From SB15 sp964639245 (GTDB lineage Bacteria; Chloroflexota; Anaerolineae; Aggregatilineales; J027): a DNA stretch of 64,000 bases. Position 1 is the stretch's first letter; every line of letters begins with the position of its first letter. The position numbers and the translations under genes are program-made. This document shows positions 1 through 8,146 of this stretch, one piece after another. The stretch spans positions 62,001-126,000 of the forward strand of contig CAZXCU010000004.1 in assembly GCA_964639245.1 (NCBI GenBank), written 5' to 3'. The notes under the pieces were generated by a model, which was not told the DNA's origin, searched no databases, and saw nothing but the letters and a program-made list of their open reading frames with translations.

Positions 1-880
1 TGCGCGGGTTATGAATCCGATGCACCCATCGCGCCCCAATCAGACTGCCAAGCGCATCTCCAACCAGAAAGAAAAACAAGAGATGGGCAAAAGTATAGGC
101 ATTCGAGCGCAGTGTTACATCCAGAATCCGAAACCAGACCAATTCCAGTGAAATCACGATGAACCCGGAGGCAAATACCAGAAAACACCACCCCCACACC
201 CCACGCGGGATGTTTCGCAGACGAAAAGTGACCTGAGCATGGGCGGTGGATTGGTCAATGGCAGGAAATTGACGGGCAATCGTCAAGGCGGTCACACCGA
301 CCAATGCACTCAGGCCAGCGCCAATATACACGGCTCCTTCATATCCAAATGCACCGATGAGATACCAACCCGAAACGACAGTTCCTACCCCTGCCCCAAA
401 GGTATTAATGCCGTAAAGGAGCGTAATTAGGCTAGCCGCATTGTCAATTTTGCGAACCAGCGCCTTAGACAGCAGGGGGAGCGAAATGCCCATTAATGCG
501 GTGGGAATGAGCAGGCTGATAAACACAATCACCAGCAAAATGACTGGCGAGCGTGCCAGTGTATTCAACTCTAAAAATAACAAATCGTAATAAAGGAAGC
601 GGCTCAAAAATGCGAAGGCTGCAATACCCAGATTACACAGACCGTAAATTTGCACAGCACGGCGGCTTGTTAGGCGGTCAGCATAGGTTGTTCCGATAAG
701 GCTGCCCACGCCCAACCCTGCCAGATACGCCCCGGTAACAATCGTGACCGAGCGCACATCCGAGCCGGAAAATAAGCCTAACATACGTTGCCAGACGACT
801 TGGTACAGCAGCGCACTAAAGCCAGAAAGAAAAAACGCGCCTATCAATACAACAAACAAACGGCGGCGAATCGAGTCCAT
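1..880 (-). CDS. Spermidine synthase-like membrane protein, N-terminal half (cut by window edge)
   Basis: The minus strand is open from an ATG at 878-880 to the window edge (293 codons, no stop). The translation is strongly hydrophobic with about six to seven membrane segments. It begins with a basic start (MDSIRRR) followed by a first helix containing FSGFSALLYQVVWQRML, which is characteristic of the membrane part of fused MFS-like/spermidine synthase proteins. Later loops carry GLGVGS and LYGINTFGAGVG, also typical. The catalytic aminopropyltransferase domain would lie beyond the left edge. A weak GGAA-type ribosome site precedes the start. The true substrate of such bacterial fusions is often not spermidine, so a polyamine role is only family inference. 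Confidence 0.8.
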   Translation of the reverse strand, partial: MDSIRRRLFVVLIGAFFLSGFSALLYQVVWQRMLGLFSGSDVRSVTIVTGAYLAGLGVGSLIGTTYADRLTSRRAVQIYGLCNLGIAAFAFLSRFLYYDLLFLELNTLARSPVILLVIVFISLLIPTALMGISLPLLSKALVRKIDNAASLITLLYGINTFGAGVGTVVSGWYLIGAFGYEGAVYIGAGLSALVGVTALTIARQFPAIDQSTAHAQVTFRLRNIPRGVWGWCFLVFASGFIVISLELVWFRILDVTLRSNAYTFAHLLFFFLVGDALGSLIGARWVHRIHNPR

Positions 881-1170
881 ACCAGAGTCATTTCCACTAA
901 ATCGCGGGGGGAATGATACTCGCTGTGCTTAAAAACACAACCCTACAGGCCAGTTTTGAAAGGTTTTTGTTAAAAGGACTTGCCAAACTCGCCAGACAAA
1001 TTTATGCTGTATCTATGAAAATAGCAGCAATGGTAACAACCGTGTGCTTCACAGGCAGCGCTTCTGACCTGAATTACCCCCTGCCTCTTTTTTCAGCCAT
1101 TATTATTCGCTAATATCGCGCTCTGTTGAATTTTTCACAGGGCGTTTTTGTTAAATTGGGGAACAAACCA
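881..1170. other. Divergent intergenic region (290 bp)
   Basis: This stretch separates the minus-strand synthase-like gene from the plus-strand GNAT operon, so it should hold two divergent promoters. I see no consensus-quality pair of -35/-10 boxes in it, no convincing short gene, and no strong hairpin. Short open frames here have no ribosome sites and no recognisable content. Confidence 0.4.
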
Positions 1171-1632
1171 ATGAGTTTTATCGTGCGTGAAGCCAAACCA
1201 ACTGACATGGATGAGCTGCTCCGACTCTGGAAAGAGCGCAGCGAGGTTTATCTCAAAGACCCGCGCATTAAACTGTCTGCCGCGCAGTGGCGTGAAGCGG
1301 TGCTGGCGTGGTTGCCCCGTGAGGATGTGCAGGTATTGGTTGCAGACCGTGAAGGTCAGTTGATTGGCTATATTATAGGATGGGTGCAGCCCAATTTACC
1401 CGCCCTCACTCCCCCATTTTACGGGTTGATTAATGAATTAAGTGTCGATGGGCATTGTAAGCAGGGTGGCGTTGGAACAGCACTGCTGGCAGAACTGAAA
1501 AACTGGTTCAAGCGCAAGGATTTAAAACAGGTCGAAATCCGTGTACCCCATCTGCAAGCCATTGAGCAAGCCTTCTGGCGGGCAAGCGGTGCAGCCGATT
1601 ATTACGACCACATGTGGTACAGGTTGGATTAG
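1171..1632 (+). CDS. GNAT family N-acetyltransferase
   Basis: A 153-residue protein of the GCN5-related acetyltransferase fold, which moves an acetyl group from acetyl-CoA to an amine on a small molecule or protein. The start MSFIVREAKPTDMDELLRLW is the usual first strand and helix of the fold. The acetyl-CoA pyrophosphate loop (motif A) is seen as KQGGVGTALL around residues 108-117. An upstream in-frame TTG at 1126 was rejected because the ATG at 1171 has a GGGGAACAAACC ribosome site and fits the family start. It is followed after 3 bases by a TPR protein gene, so the two are probably cotranscribed. The substrate cannot be told from sequence. Confidence 0.85.
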   Translation: MSFIVREAKPTDMDELLRLWKERSEVYLKDPRIKLSAAQWREAVLAWLPREDVQVLVADREGQLIGYIIGWVQPNLPALTPPFYGLINELSVDGHCKQGGVGTALLAELKNWFKRKDLKQVEIRVPHLQAIEQAFWRASGAADYYDHMWYRLD

Positions 1633-1635
1633 AAC

Positions 1636-2625
1636 GTGTTACGAGAACTAGAACGCTGGCTGGGCAAACGGAATCTACGGCTGCTTTTTGGGCTGTTAGT
1701 CGTTACGGGTGCTGCCAGTCTGATATTACAAGTTGCTTTTCCCGGTGAGTCGTGGTCGCTGCAATTGCAAACAGCGCTGGTTCTGATTTTTGTGGGGGGA
1801 ACAGCCTACCTTGTCAGTCAGCGCATGTCGCCCGAAACCCGCCAACGCATGTTGATGACGCTTTTACCCGCCATGGGAGCAGTCATTTTAGGGCTGATTA
1901 TTCCTAGTTTGCTGCGTTTATTGCTGGGGGCAGCGTTGGGATGGCTTTTAACCGCCCAGTTGTTAATGCGGAATACCGAAAAACGCGAATATAAACTCGC
2001 TGTCAAAGCCATGCGAAAACAGGACTACCCGAAAGCGATTGAAATGATGAGTCATCTCATCAAAACAGAGCCGAACACAGCAGAACATTACCAATTTCGC
2101 GCCCAGTTGTATCGCCTGAACCAAGACCTCAAGCGTGCCAGAAAGGATTACGAAAAAGTTGTCCAGCTTGCACCCGATTCTGGCGTTGGGCAAAATGGAT
2201 TGTCTGAAATCGCGCTGCAAATGGGCGATTTAGACTCTGCCCGTACATGGGGCGAACAGGCTTATGCACAGGTTAAAGCCGATTGGGTCGCTTTGTATAA
2301 CTTGGGGATGGTCGCAGACCGCCAACAGGACAGCGCCGCCGCGATAGAATATTTGACCCAAGCGCTGGCGATGAAATTGCCAGACAGTCGTCACCGTTTG
2401 CTGACTAAATTCTGGCTGGCACGGGCTTACTTTCGGCAGGGTAATCAGGCCAAAATGACCGAAACGCTTGAGGATTTAAAACGGGAAAAAAGTGGTCTGC
2501 GTGACTGGAAAATCATTCTCGAAAGCGATGAAGCCGCCGCAACGGTGAAGGATTTGTTAGCGGAGGATATTCGTCAGGCCGAAGCATTGATGCAGGGGAG
2601 AACCAATGGCTTCGCTGCTGCGTGA
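1636..2625 (+). CDS. Membrane-anchored TPR protein
   Basis: A 329-residue protein with a GTG start 3 bases after the GNAT stop. Residues about 13-30, 45-60 and 78-107 are hydrophobic and predict two to four membrane helices. The remainder (about 115-320) is soluble and built of tetratricopeptide repeats, with repeated patterns such as YPKAIEMM, AEHYQFRAQLY, LKRARKDYEKVVQLAPDS and AAIEYLTQALAM. TPR arrays are protein-interaction scaffolds. It overlaps the next gene, which has the same plan, by 20 bases, suggesting the two form a complex at the membrane. No enzymatic domain is visible and the partner is unknown. Confidence 0.8.
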   Translation: MLRELERWLGKRNLRLLFGLLVVTGAASLILQVAFPGESWSLQLQTALVLIFVGGTAYLVSQRMSPETRQRMLMTLLPAMGAVILGLIIPSLLRLLLGAALGWLLTAQLLMRNTEKREYKLAVKAMRKQDYPKAIEMMSHLIKTEPNTAEHYQFRAQLYRLNQDLKRARKDYEKVVQLAPDSGVGQNGLSEIALQMGDLDSARTWGEQAYAQVKADWVALYNLGMVADRQQDSAAAIEYLTQALAMKLPDSRHRLLTKFWLARAYFRQGNQAKMTETLEDLKREKSGLRDWKIILESDEAAATVKDLLAEDIRQAEALMQGRTNGFAAA

Positions 2626-3382
2626 TCGACGGGTGCAAATCGCACTGGGGATTAGTCTGTTAGAGTGGCTGATTGTGGGCGGAACGGCTGTTTTTGGCAG
2701 CGCCAGCCAATTTCCGGTGGTGCTGACGGTCATCACCGTGGCGAGTTTGACGCAGTTTGCCGCGCTGTTCTGGCGTTTTCAACGCAACCCACTTGCCAGA
2801 GCGCAGCAGTTATTCCGTGCGGGCCAATTTGAGGCGGCGCTCCACGAACTCGAAACACTGGTGCAACATGACCCGACCAATACCCAAGCGCTGACCCTGT
2901 TGGGCAATACCTATCGCCAGGCGGGGCGCATTGCTGAAAGTGAACAAGTCTTGCAAGAAGCCGTGCAGCAAACACCTGACGATGCTTTTCCACTCTATGG
3001 CTTGGGACGCACATTGATGGTGCAGGGAAAATTTGCTGAATCGGCTGAATGGATTGAAAAATCGCTGGCGCACGGCGGACGAAAAGTGATTCGTGCGGAT
3101 TTAGCGCTGGTGTATTATTTACAAGACAAGCCTGAAAAAGCAGGAGAAGCGGCTGCAAAAGCAGCACGGCTGTTACAAATGGAAAACTTTCGGGTTCTGA
3201 TGGTCAATTATATCCTCCATCAAACACGGCAGGATGAAAAAGCGCTTGGCATCATACAGCGTCATGCTGATGCGTTGCGCTATTGGCAGGCCGAAGTCAC
3301 CCGTTTTGCAGAAACACCCTATGGGAGCATACTCCAATCGGAAGTCGCTCAACTTCAAAACCTGTTAGGAAAGGATACCTAA
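2606..3382 (+). CDS. Second membrane-anchored TPR protein
   Basis: A 258-residue protein with two N-terminal hydrophobic segments (about 10-32 and 36-56), followed by TPR repeats at about residues 63-225. Recognisable repeat cores are FEAALHELETLVQHDP, TQALTLLGNTYRQAGR and KFAESAEWIEKSLAHG. The architecture mirrors the upstream gene, and the 20-base overlap with it implies translational coupling. The pair probably arose by duplication, although sequence identity between them is low to the eye. It is followed directly (no gap) by a small anchored protein. Function unknown beyond a scaffold role. Confidence 0.8.
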   Translation: MASLLRDRRVQIALGISLLEWLIVGGTAVFGSASQFPVVLTVITVASLTQFAALFWRFQRNPLARAQQLFRAGQFEAALHELETLVQHDPTNTQALTLLGNTYRQAGRIAESEQVLQEAVQQTPDDAFPLYGLGRTLMVQGKFAESAEWIEKSLAHGGRKVIRADLALVYYLQDKPEKAGEAAAKAARLLQMENFRVLMVNYILHQTRQDEKALGIIQRHADALRYWQAEVTRFAETPYGSILQSEVAQLQNLLGKDT

Positions 3383-3847
3383 ATGCGTCGTTTAAGCTGG
3401 AATATCCGAATTGTGTTAGGCCTTGTGGTTTTCATTGTGATTGCCTCGGTTATTTTTGTCATTTATTACAACGTTGCACGAAGTACACTTGACAAGGCGA
3501 TGGATGTTGACAAATATCCGGGAGCCGCCTTGATTTTTGAAGAAAGTGTCTATGATGGCACGGACAGGTTGTACTACGAGTTTAGCGGAGACGCGGCAGC
3601 CGTGGCGGATAATGCCCAGCGTGTCGAAAAATTCTACGCTGACAAAGACTACACCTGTCGCGCTCTGTTCGATAATGCGGAGTATGTTTACTCCACCTGT
3701 CTTTTAGAAAAATCACACTTTTTGGGCTTTGACCGGTTTAACCGGATTCGGATAGTTCCGCTTCGTGACGAAAATAATGCTGTCACAGGGATTGTTGGCA
3801 TAGAAGTTACACGGAATTGGGGATCAAATGGCGGAATTGGAAACTAA
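3383..3847 (+). CDS. Hypothetical single-span membrane protein
   Basis: A 154-residue protein starting right after the previous stop. One N-terminal membrane helix (about residues 10-30, rich in V, I and F) is preceded by basic residues, so the rest probably faces outward. The exported part has two cysteines in a CRALF...TCLLE arrangement, which could form a disulfide. I do not recognise the family. It overlaps the next gene by 20 bases, and that gene has the same layout of one helix plus a cysteine-containing exported domain, so they may work as a pair. Confidence 0.65.
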   Translation: MRRLSWNIRIVLGLVVFIVIASVIFVIYYNVARSTLDKAMDVDKYPGAALIFEESVYDGTDRLYYEFSGDAAAVADNAQRVEKFYADKDYTCRALFDNAEYVYSTCLLEKSHFLGFDRFNRIRIVPLRDENNAVTGIVGIEVTRNWGSNGGIGN

Positions 3848-4325
3848 ACCACCTGAACAAGAGAATAGCGGCGGGTTGCACATTCCCATGTGGGTTGCGC
3901 TGGCGGGTTTGCTGCTTTCGCTCATTCTGGCAGCTGTCATCATGCGGAACATCATTTCGCCCATTGCCGATTTGATTTTCCCGGCCAGTGTGGATATTCC
4001 TTTGCCGGATGGAGCAAAGGAAATCGAGCATCTTAAAGAGTCTAAAACAGCCGAAGAAGAATGGTTGTATCAAGTCGAAGGGGATGCCTGTGAAATTAGC
4101 TGGTTTTATCAGGGAGAAGCCAGAAGTTGCCAATATTCGCCGGGCATGTGTCAGATGGATGAGGAACAAGACAAGCCCATCCTCATCAATCCCGCCCCGG
4201 ATGCGTTGGTTGCTAAATGTACCGGTGGGGAGTCCACCGAGGTCACAGGATATAGTTGGGAAGTCATGGTCAGTACCGGAAGCACAGGCGAAGAAACCTA
4301 CTTTCGGGTGTTTTTATATGAATGA
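3828..4325 (+). CDS. Hypothetical single-span membrane protein
   Basis: A 165-residue protein with an acidic N-terminus, one membrane helix at about residues 20-45, and a soluble domain of about 115 residues containing four cysteines (in CEISW, SCQY, GMCQ and AKCTGG). The cysteines suggest disulfides in an extracytoplasmic domain. Not recognised as a known family. It overlaps ileS by 4 bases (ATGA) and the preceding gene by 20 bases, so it belongs to the same transcription unit as the TPR proteins and ileS. Confidence 0.65.
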   Translation: MAELETKPPEQENSGGLHIPMWVALAGLLLSLILAAVIMRNIISPIADLIFPASVDIPLPDGAKEIEHLKESKTAEEEWLYQVEGDACEISWFYQGEARSCQYSPGMCQMDEEQDKPILINPAPDALVAKCTGGESTEVTGYSWEVMVSTGSTGEETYFRVFLYE

Positions 4326-7300
4326 GGGTTTTCATGTTTGAAGCAGTCTCGCCCAAAATCAATATCCAAGACAATGAGTTGAGCGTATTGGAGTATTGGC
4401 GGGCAAAACAAGTTTTCCAGCGCTCGATGCAAGAACGCGAAGGCGGCCCGGTCTATGTCTTTTACGAAGGGCCACCCACCGCGAATGGTCGTCCCGGCAG
4501 TCACCATGTTATTTCGCGGGCGTTTAAAGATATGTTCCCGCGTTATAAAACCATGCAGGGACATTATGTGCTGCGGAAAGGCGGGTGGGATACCCACGGC
4601 TTGCCCGTTGAAATCGCGGTAGAACAGGAATTAGGCATCACCAACAAGGCTGAAATTGAAGCCTATGGCATCGCCAAATTCAATGAAAAATGCAAAGAAA
4701 GTGTCTTCCGTTATATTCAAGAGTGGGAAGAACTCACTGAACGGATTGCCTTCTGGGTATCGCTCGAAGATGCCTATGTGACCTATCACAACGACTATAT
4801 CCAGAGTGTGTGGTGGATTCTGAAACAATTCTGGGACAAAGGGTTGATTTATCAGGGATACAAAGTTGTTCCCTACTGCCCACGCTGCGGCACACCTTTA
4901 AGCAGCCACGAAGTCGCGCAGGGGTACGATGAAGTGGACGACCCCAGTGTCTATGTGCGGTTTAAAGTTGTCGGGGAGGACAATACCTATTTTCTGGTAT
5001 GGACAACCACCCCATGGACGCTACCCGGCAATGTGGCGCTGGCAGTCGGCGAAAAAGTGGATTATGTGCTGCTGGAAGGCAAACTAACCGCCGATGCCCC
5101 GGTGGAAAAACTCTATCTCGCCAGAGACTTGGTGGAGGATGTTGTCAACAAACGGGTTAAAGACGGGGGTGGGTATCAGGTCATTGCCGAAGTGAAAGGC
5201 CGTGACCTGCTCGGTAAACATTACGAACCGCTTTACAAATATCTACCCGTCGAACAGGATTATGCGTATGTGGTCGCAGGCGATTTTGTCAGCACCAGTG
5301 ACGGGACAGGCATCGTCCATCTTGCACCTGCCTTCGGGGCAGATGACCTTGAAGCGGGTAAAAAATATAATTTACCGGTGCTAGTGACGGTGGACACTAC
5401 CGGACATTTCATTAAAGAAGTGGAATTGGTGGCGGGTGAATATTTCAAAGCAGCCGATAAAACCATCAGTCGTAATTTACGGGAACGCGGCTTGATGTTC
5501 TTTAGCGGCACGTACCGCCATACCTATCCATTCTGCTGGCGCGATAAAGGCCCGTTGATGTACTACGCCCGTTCAACATGGTATATCCGTACCACCACTT
5601 ACCGCGATAAGCTGGTGGAACTGAATAACACCATCAACTGGGTGCCGGAACATGTCCGCGAAGGGCGTTTTGGCAACTGGCTGGAAGAAATCAAGGATTG
5701 GGCGCTGGGGCGCGAACGTTATTGGGGAACCCCTCTGCCTATCTGGGTGTGTGACAATCCCGAAATCAATCTCATGGTGGGCGTGGGCAGCATCAAAGAG
5801 CTAGAAGAATATACCGGACGCGCTTTACCCAACCTCGAACTTCACCGCCCCTATGTGGATGACATCACATGGGAAGTTGAAGTGAACGGCAAAAAAGGCA
5901 CGATGCGCCGCGTCCCAGAAGTGATTGATGTGTGGTTTGACAGTGGCGCGATGCCCTTAGCCCAGTGGGGCTACCCCTTCAAAAATCAGGAGAAATTCGA
6001 GGAACAATATCCGGCGGATTATATCTGTGAAGCGGTTGACCAGACTCGCGGGTGGTTCTATAGCCTGCACGCGATCTCAACCATGCTGAACGAACAGGTC
6101 TCCTATAAAAATGTTATCTGTTTGGGGCATATTCTGGATGTGAACGGACAAAAAATGTCCAAAAGCCGTCCCGAAACCTTTGTGGAGCCTTGGTCAGTGC
6201 TAAGTACCTATGGCGCAGATGCGTTCCGGTGGTATATGTATACAGCCGCCCCACCCGGTGAATCCCGTCGCTTTTCGGTGGAATTGGTCGGGGACGTGGT
6301 GCGCGGATTCTATCTGACCCTTTGGAATGTGTTCAGCTTTTTCACGCTGTACGCCAATTCCGACGACTTTAATCCATTGGAACAGCCCATCCCCTTTGCC
6401 GAACGGGATCCGCTTGACCGATGGATTTTAAGCGAACTTAATTTGCTGGTCGAACAGGTCACAAACGCGCTCGAAAATTATGATGCACCCGGTGCAACCC
6501 GTCCGATTGAGTCCTTTGTAGATGACCTGAGCAATTGGTATCTGCGGCGTTCACGACGGCGCTTCTGGAATTCAGAAAAGGCGGCCTACCAGACCTTGTA
6601 TGAATGTCTGGTGACGGTGGCAAAACTGCTTGCGCCCAGTATGCCGTTTTTGGCAGACAAGCTCTATATCAATTTGGTTGCCAAGATGGACTCCAGCGCG
6701 GTGGACAGTGTGCATCTGGCGAATTGGCCTGCGGTCAACCATCAACAAGTAGATATGGTGCTGGTAGAGGAAATGCGCTTGGCAAAACGGCTGGTCAGCT
6801 TAGGCCATGCCGCCCGCAATTCTGCCAATGTCCGGGTGCGCCAGCCCTTGAGCGAAGCCGCTTTTGGGGTTCCTTCTAACCACGATGCCGAAGTAGTGTT
6901 GCGTTTGAAGGATGTCATCGCGGATGAACTCAACGTGAAAAATGTGCGGGTGCTGGAAGCTGGCACATCGGGCATGGTGAATTACAAACTCAAACCTGTC
7001 GATACCTTGGGGCGGGAGCTACGTGGCGATTTCCAAGCGGTGCGAAATGCCATCGTCAACAGCGATGAACAGCAGGTTGCGGCATGGGGGCAACGTTTGT
7101 TGGCAGGTGAGAAGATCACCGTAGAAGCCAACGGCAAAACCTTTGAACTTGGGCGCGAACAGGTGATTGTGCAGCAAACAGGCGCAGAAGGCTATGCAGT
7201 GGCTGAAACCGCCGGGTATCTGGCTGCGCTCAAAACCGAACTTACCGATGACTTGATTCAAGAAGGCTTGGCACGAGAAGTGGTTCGCCGCATCCAGAAT

Positions 7301-7516
7301 CTCCGCCGTGATGCTGAATTGAATATCAGTGACCACATCATCATTCACTATCAGGCCAGCGAGAAGCTCGCGGCGGCTATCCATGCCTTCGCAGAGTACA
7401 TCGCCAGCGAAACTTTAGCCGATGAACTTACAGCAGCTACGCCGAACGGGGTGGCCCATCAACTGACCGATGAGTTTGATAACGAAAAACTCACGGTGGG
7501 TATCGTCAAACAATAA
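4322..7516 (+). CDS. ileS: Isoleucyl-tRNA synthetase, IleRS2 type with GXHH signature
   Basis: Charges tRNA-Ile with isoleucine in the cytoplasm. At 1064 residues it has the length of IleRS2 enzymes. The class I HIGH-type signature lies in PPTANGRPGSHHV: residues 59-62 read G-S-H-H rather than H-x-G-H. The KMSKS loop is intact at residues 611-615. Other landmarks are GWDTHGLPVE after the signature, the editing-domain stretch TTPWTLPGN, and DVWFDSG. The first ATG at 4322 overlaps the upstream stop; a second ATG four codons later (MFEAVSP) is an equally good start. lspA follows 74 bases downstream, the same order as in Escherichia coli. IleRS2 enzymes are known for low mupirocin sensitivity. 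Confidence 0.97.
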   Translation: MRVFMFEAVSPKINIQDNELSVLEYWRAKQVFQRSMQEREGGPVYVFYEGPPTANGRPGSHHVISRAFKDMFPRYKTMQGHYVLRKGGWDTHGLPVEIAVEQELGITNKAEIEAYGIAKFNEKCKESVFRYIQEWEELTERIAFWVSLEDAYVTYHNDYIQSVWWILKQFWDKGLIYQGYKVVPYCPRCGTPLSSHEVAQGYDEVDDPSVYVRFKVVGEDNTYFLVWTTTPWTLPGNVALAVGEKVDYVLLEGKLTADAPVEKLYLARDLVEDVVNKRVKDGGGYQVIAEVKGRDLLGKHYEPLYKYLPVEQDYAYVVAGDFVSTSDGTGIVHLAPAFGADDLEAGKKYNLPVLVTVDTTGHFIKEVELVAGEYFKAADKTISRNLRERGLMFFSGTYRHTYPFCWRDKGPLMYYARSTWYIRTTTYRDKLVELNNTINWVPEHVREGRFGNWLEEIKDWALGRERYWGTPLPIWVCDNPEINLMVGVGSIKELEEYTGRALPNLELHRPYVDDITWEVEVNGKKGTMRRVPEVIDVWFDSGAMPLAQWGYPFKNQEKFEEQYPADYICEAVDQTRGWFYSLHAISTMLNEQVSYKNVICLGHILDVNGQKMSKSRPETFVEPWSVLSTYGADAFRWYMYTAAPPGESRRFSVELVGDVVRGFYLTLWNVFSFFTLYANSDDFNPLEQPIPFAERDPLDRWILSELNLLVEQVTNALENYDAPGATRPIESFVDDLSNWYLRRSRRRFWNSEKAAYQTLYECLVTVAKLLAPSMPFLADKLYINLVAKMDSSAVDSVHLANWPAVNHQQVDMVLVEEMRLAKRLVSLGHAARNSANVRVRQPLSEAAFGVPSNHDAEVVLRLKDVIADELNVKNVRVLEAGTSGMVNYKLKPVDTLGRELRGDFQAVRNAIVNSDEQQVAAWGQRLLAGEKITVEANGKTFELGREQVIVQQTGAEGYAVAETAGYLAALKTELTDDLIQEGLAREVVRRIQNLRRDAELNISDHIIIHYQASEKLAAAIHAFAEYIASETLADELTAATPNGVAHQLTDEFDNEKLTVGIVKQ

Positions 7517-7530
7517 GCAATTTCTCCGCC

Positions 7531-7560
7531 TACCCCTCCCCCATAAAACGGGCAGGGGTA
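7531..7560. repeat. Short inverted repeat between ileS and lspA
   Basis: The heptamers TACCCCT (7531-7537) and AGGGGTA (7554-7560) form a short stem around a 16-base loop, within a longer C-rich/G-rich mirrored stretch running from about 7529 to 7570. It is not followed by a T-run, so it is more like an intergenic REP-type element or an mRNA stability hairpin than a terminator. Confidence 0.5.
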
Positions 7561-7590
7561 GGGGTAAGGTTTATTTTGAATCTCTTGCCT

Positions 7591-8127
7591 ATGCAACAAC
7601 CATCGTCTGAACGCACAACACCGCGCTGGTATCTCCTTTTTGTCACAGCGGGCTGCATTATCGGGTTTGACCAATTTACCAAAGCACTGGTGGTTGCCAA
7701 CCTTGACCTGTATGAAAAATGGATTCCAATTGACGCTTTTGGACGGGTGTTTAGCTTCACCTATACCCGCAATACCGGAGCAGCGTTTGGCATGTTCCAA
7801 TCCGGCGGGATGTTGTTTCTGGTACTCGCGGTGATTGCAAGTTTTGCCATCCTATACTACTACCGCCAGATTGAAGGGTCAGCGTGGCTGGTACGTCTGG
7901 CGTTAGGCTTGCAGTTGGGGGGGGCATTGGGCAATGCGATTGACCGTGTGACACGCGGTTATGTGGTCGATTTTTTGCATGTCTACTATGAACCACATTT
8001 TGATTTTCCGGTTTTTAACATCGCTGACAGCGCCATTGTCACCGGCGTGCTGATCCTTATTGCGCTCCTCTGGAACGCAGATTCCAAAGAAAACCCCCAA
8101 GAGGATAGTTTTCAACAAGGGGCATAA
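7591..8127 (+). CDS. lspA: Lipoprotein signal peptidase (signal peptidase II)
   Basis: An inner-membrane aspartyl protease that removes the signal peptide from prolipoproteins after lipid attachment. The 178-residue product has four membrane segments and all family motifs: FDQFTK near residue 28, NTGAAFGM, GNAIDR with catalytic D118, and FNIADS with catalytic D146. Their 28-residue spacing fits the family. ATG 7591 was chosen over an upstream TTG (7576) because only six poorly conserved residues separate them. Its substrates would include lipoproteins such as the cytochrome at 45643. Confidence 0.95.
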   Translation: MQQPSSERTTPRWYLLFVTAGCIIGFDQFTKALVVANLDLYEKWIPIDAFGRVFSFTYTRNTGAAFGMFQSGGMLFLVLAVIASFAILYYYRQIEGSAWLVRLALGLQLGGALGNAIDRVTRGYVVDFLHVYYEPHFDFPVFNIADSAIVTGVLILIALLWNADSKENPQEDSFQQGA

Positions 8128-8146
8128 CGCCCCTCATGCTCAGAAA

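Noticed and set aside
1126..1170. TTG-started extension of the GNAT gene
   Set aside because: The internal ATG at 1171 has a better ribosome site and matches the usual start of the fold.
2733..3167. Minus-strand open frames across the TPR gene
   Set aside because: They are opposite-strand shadows of a clear TPR coding sequence, with low-quality amino acid content.
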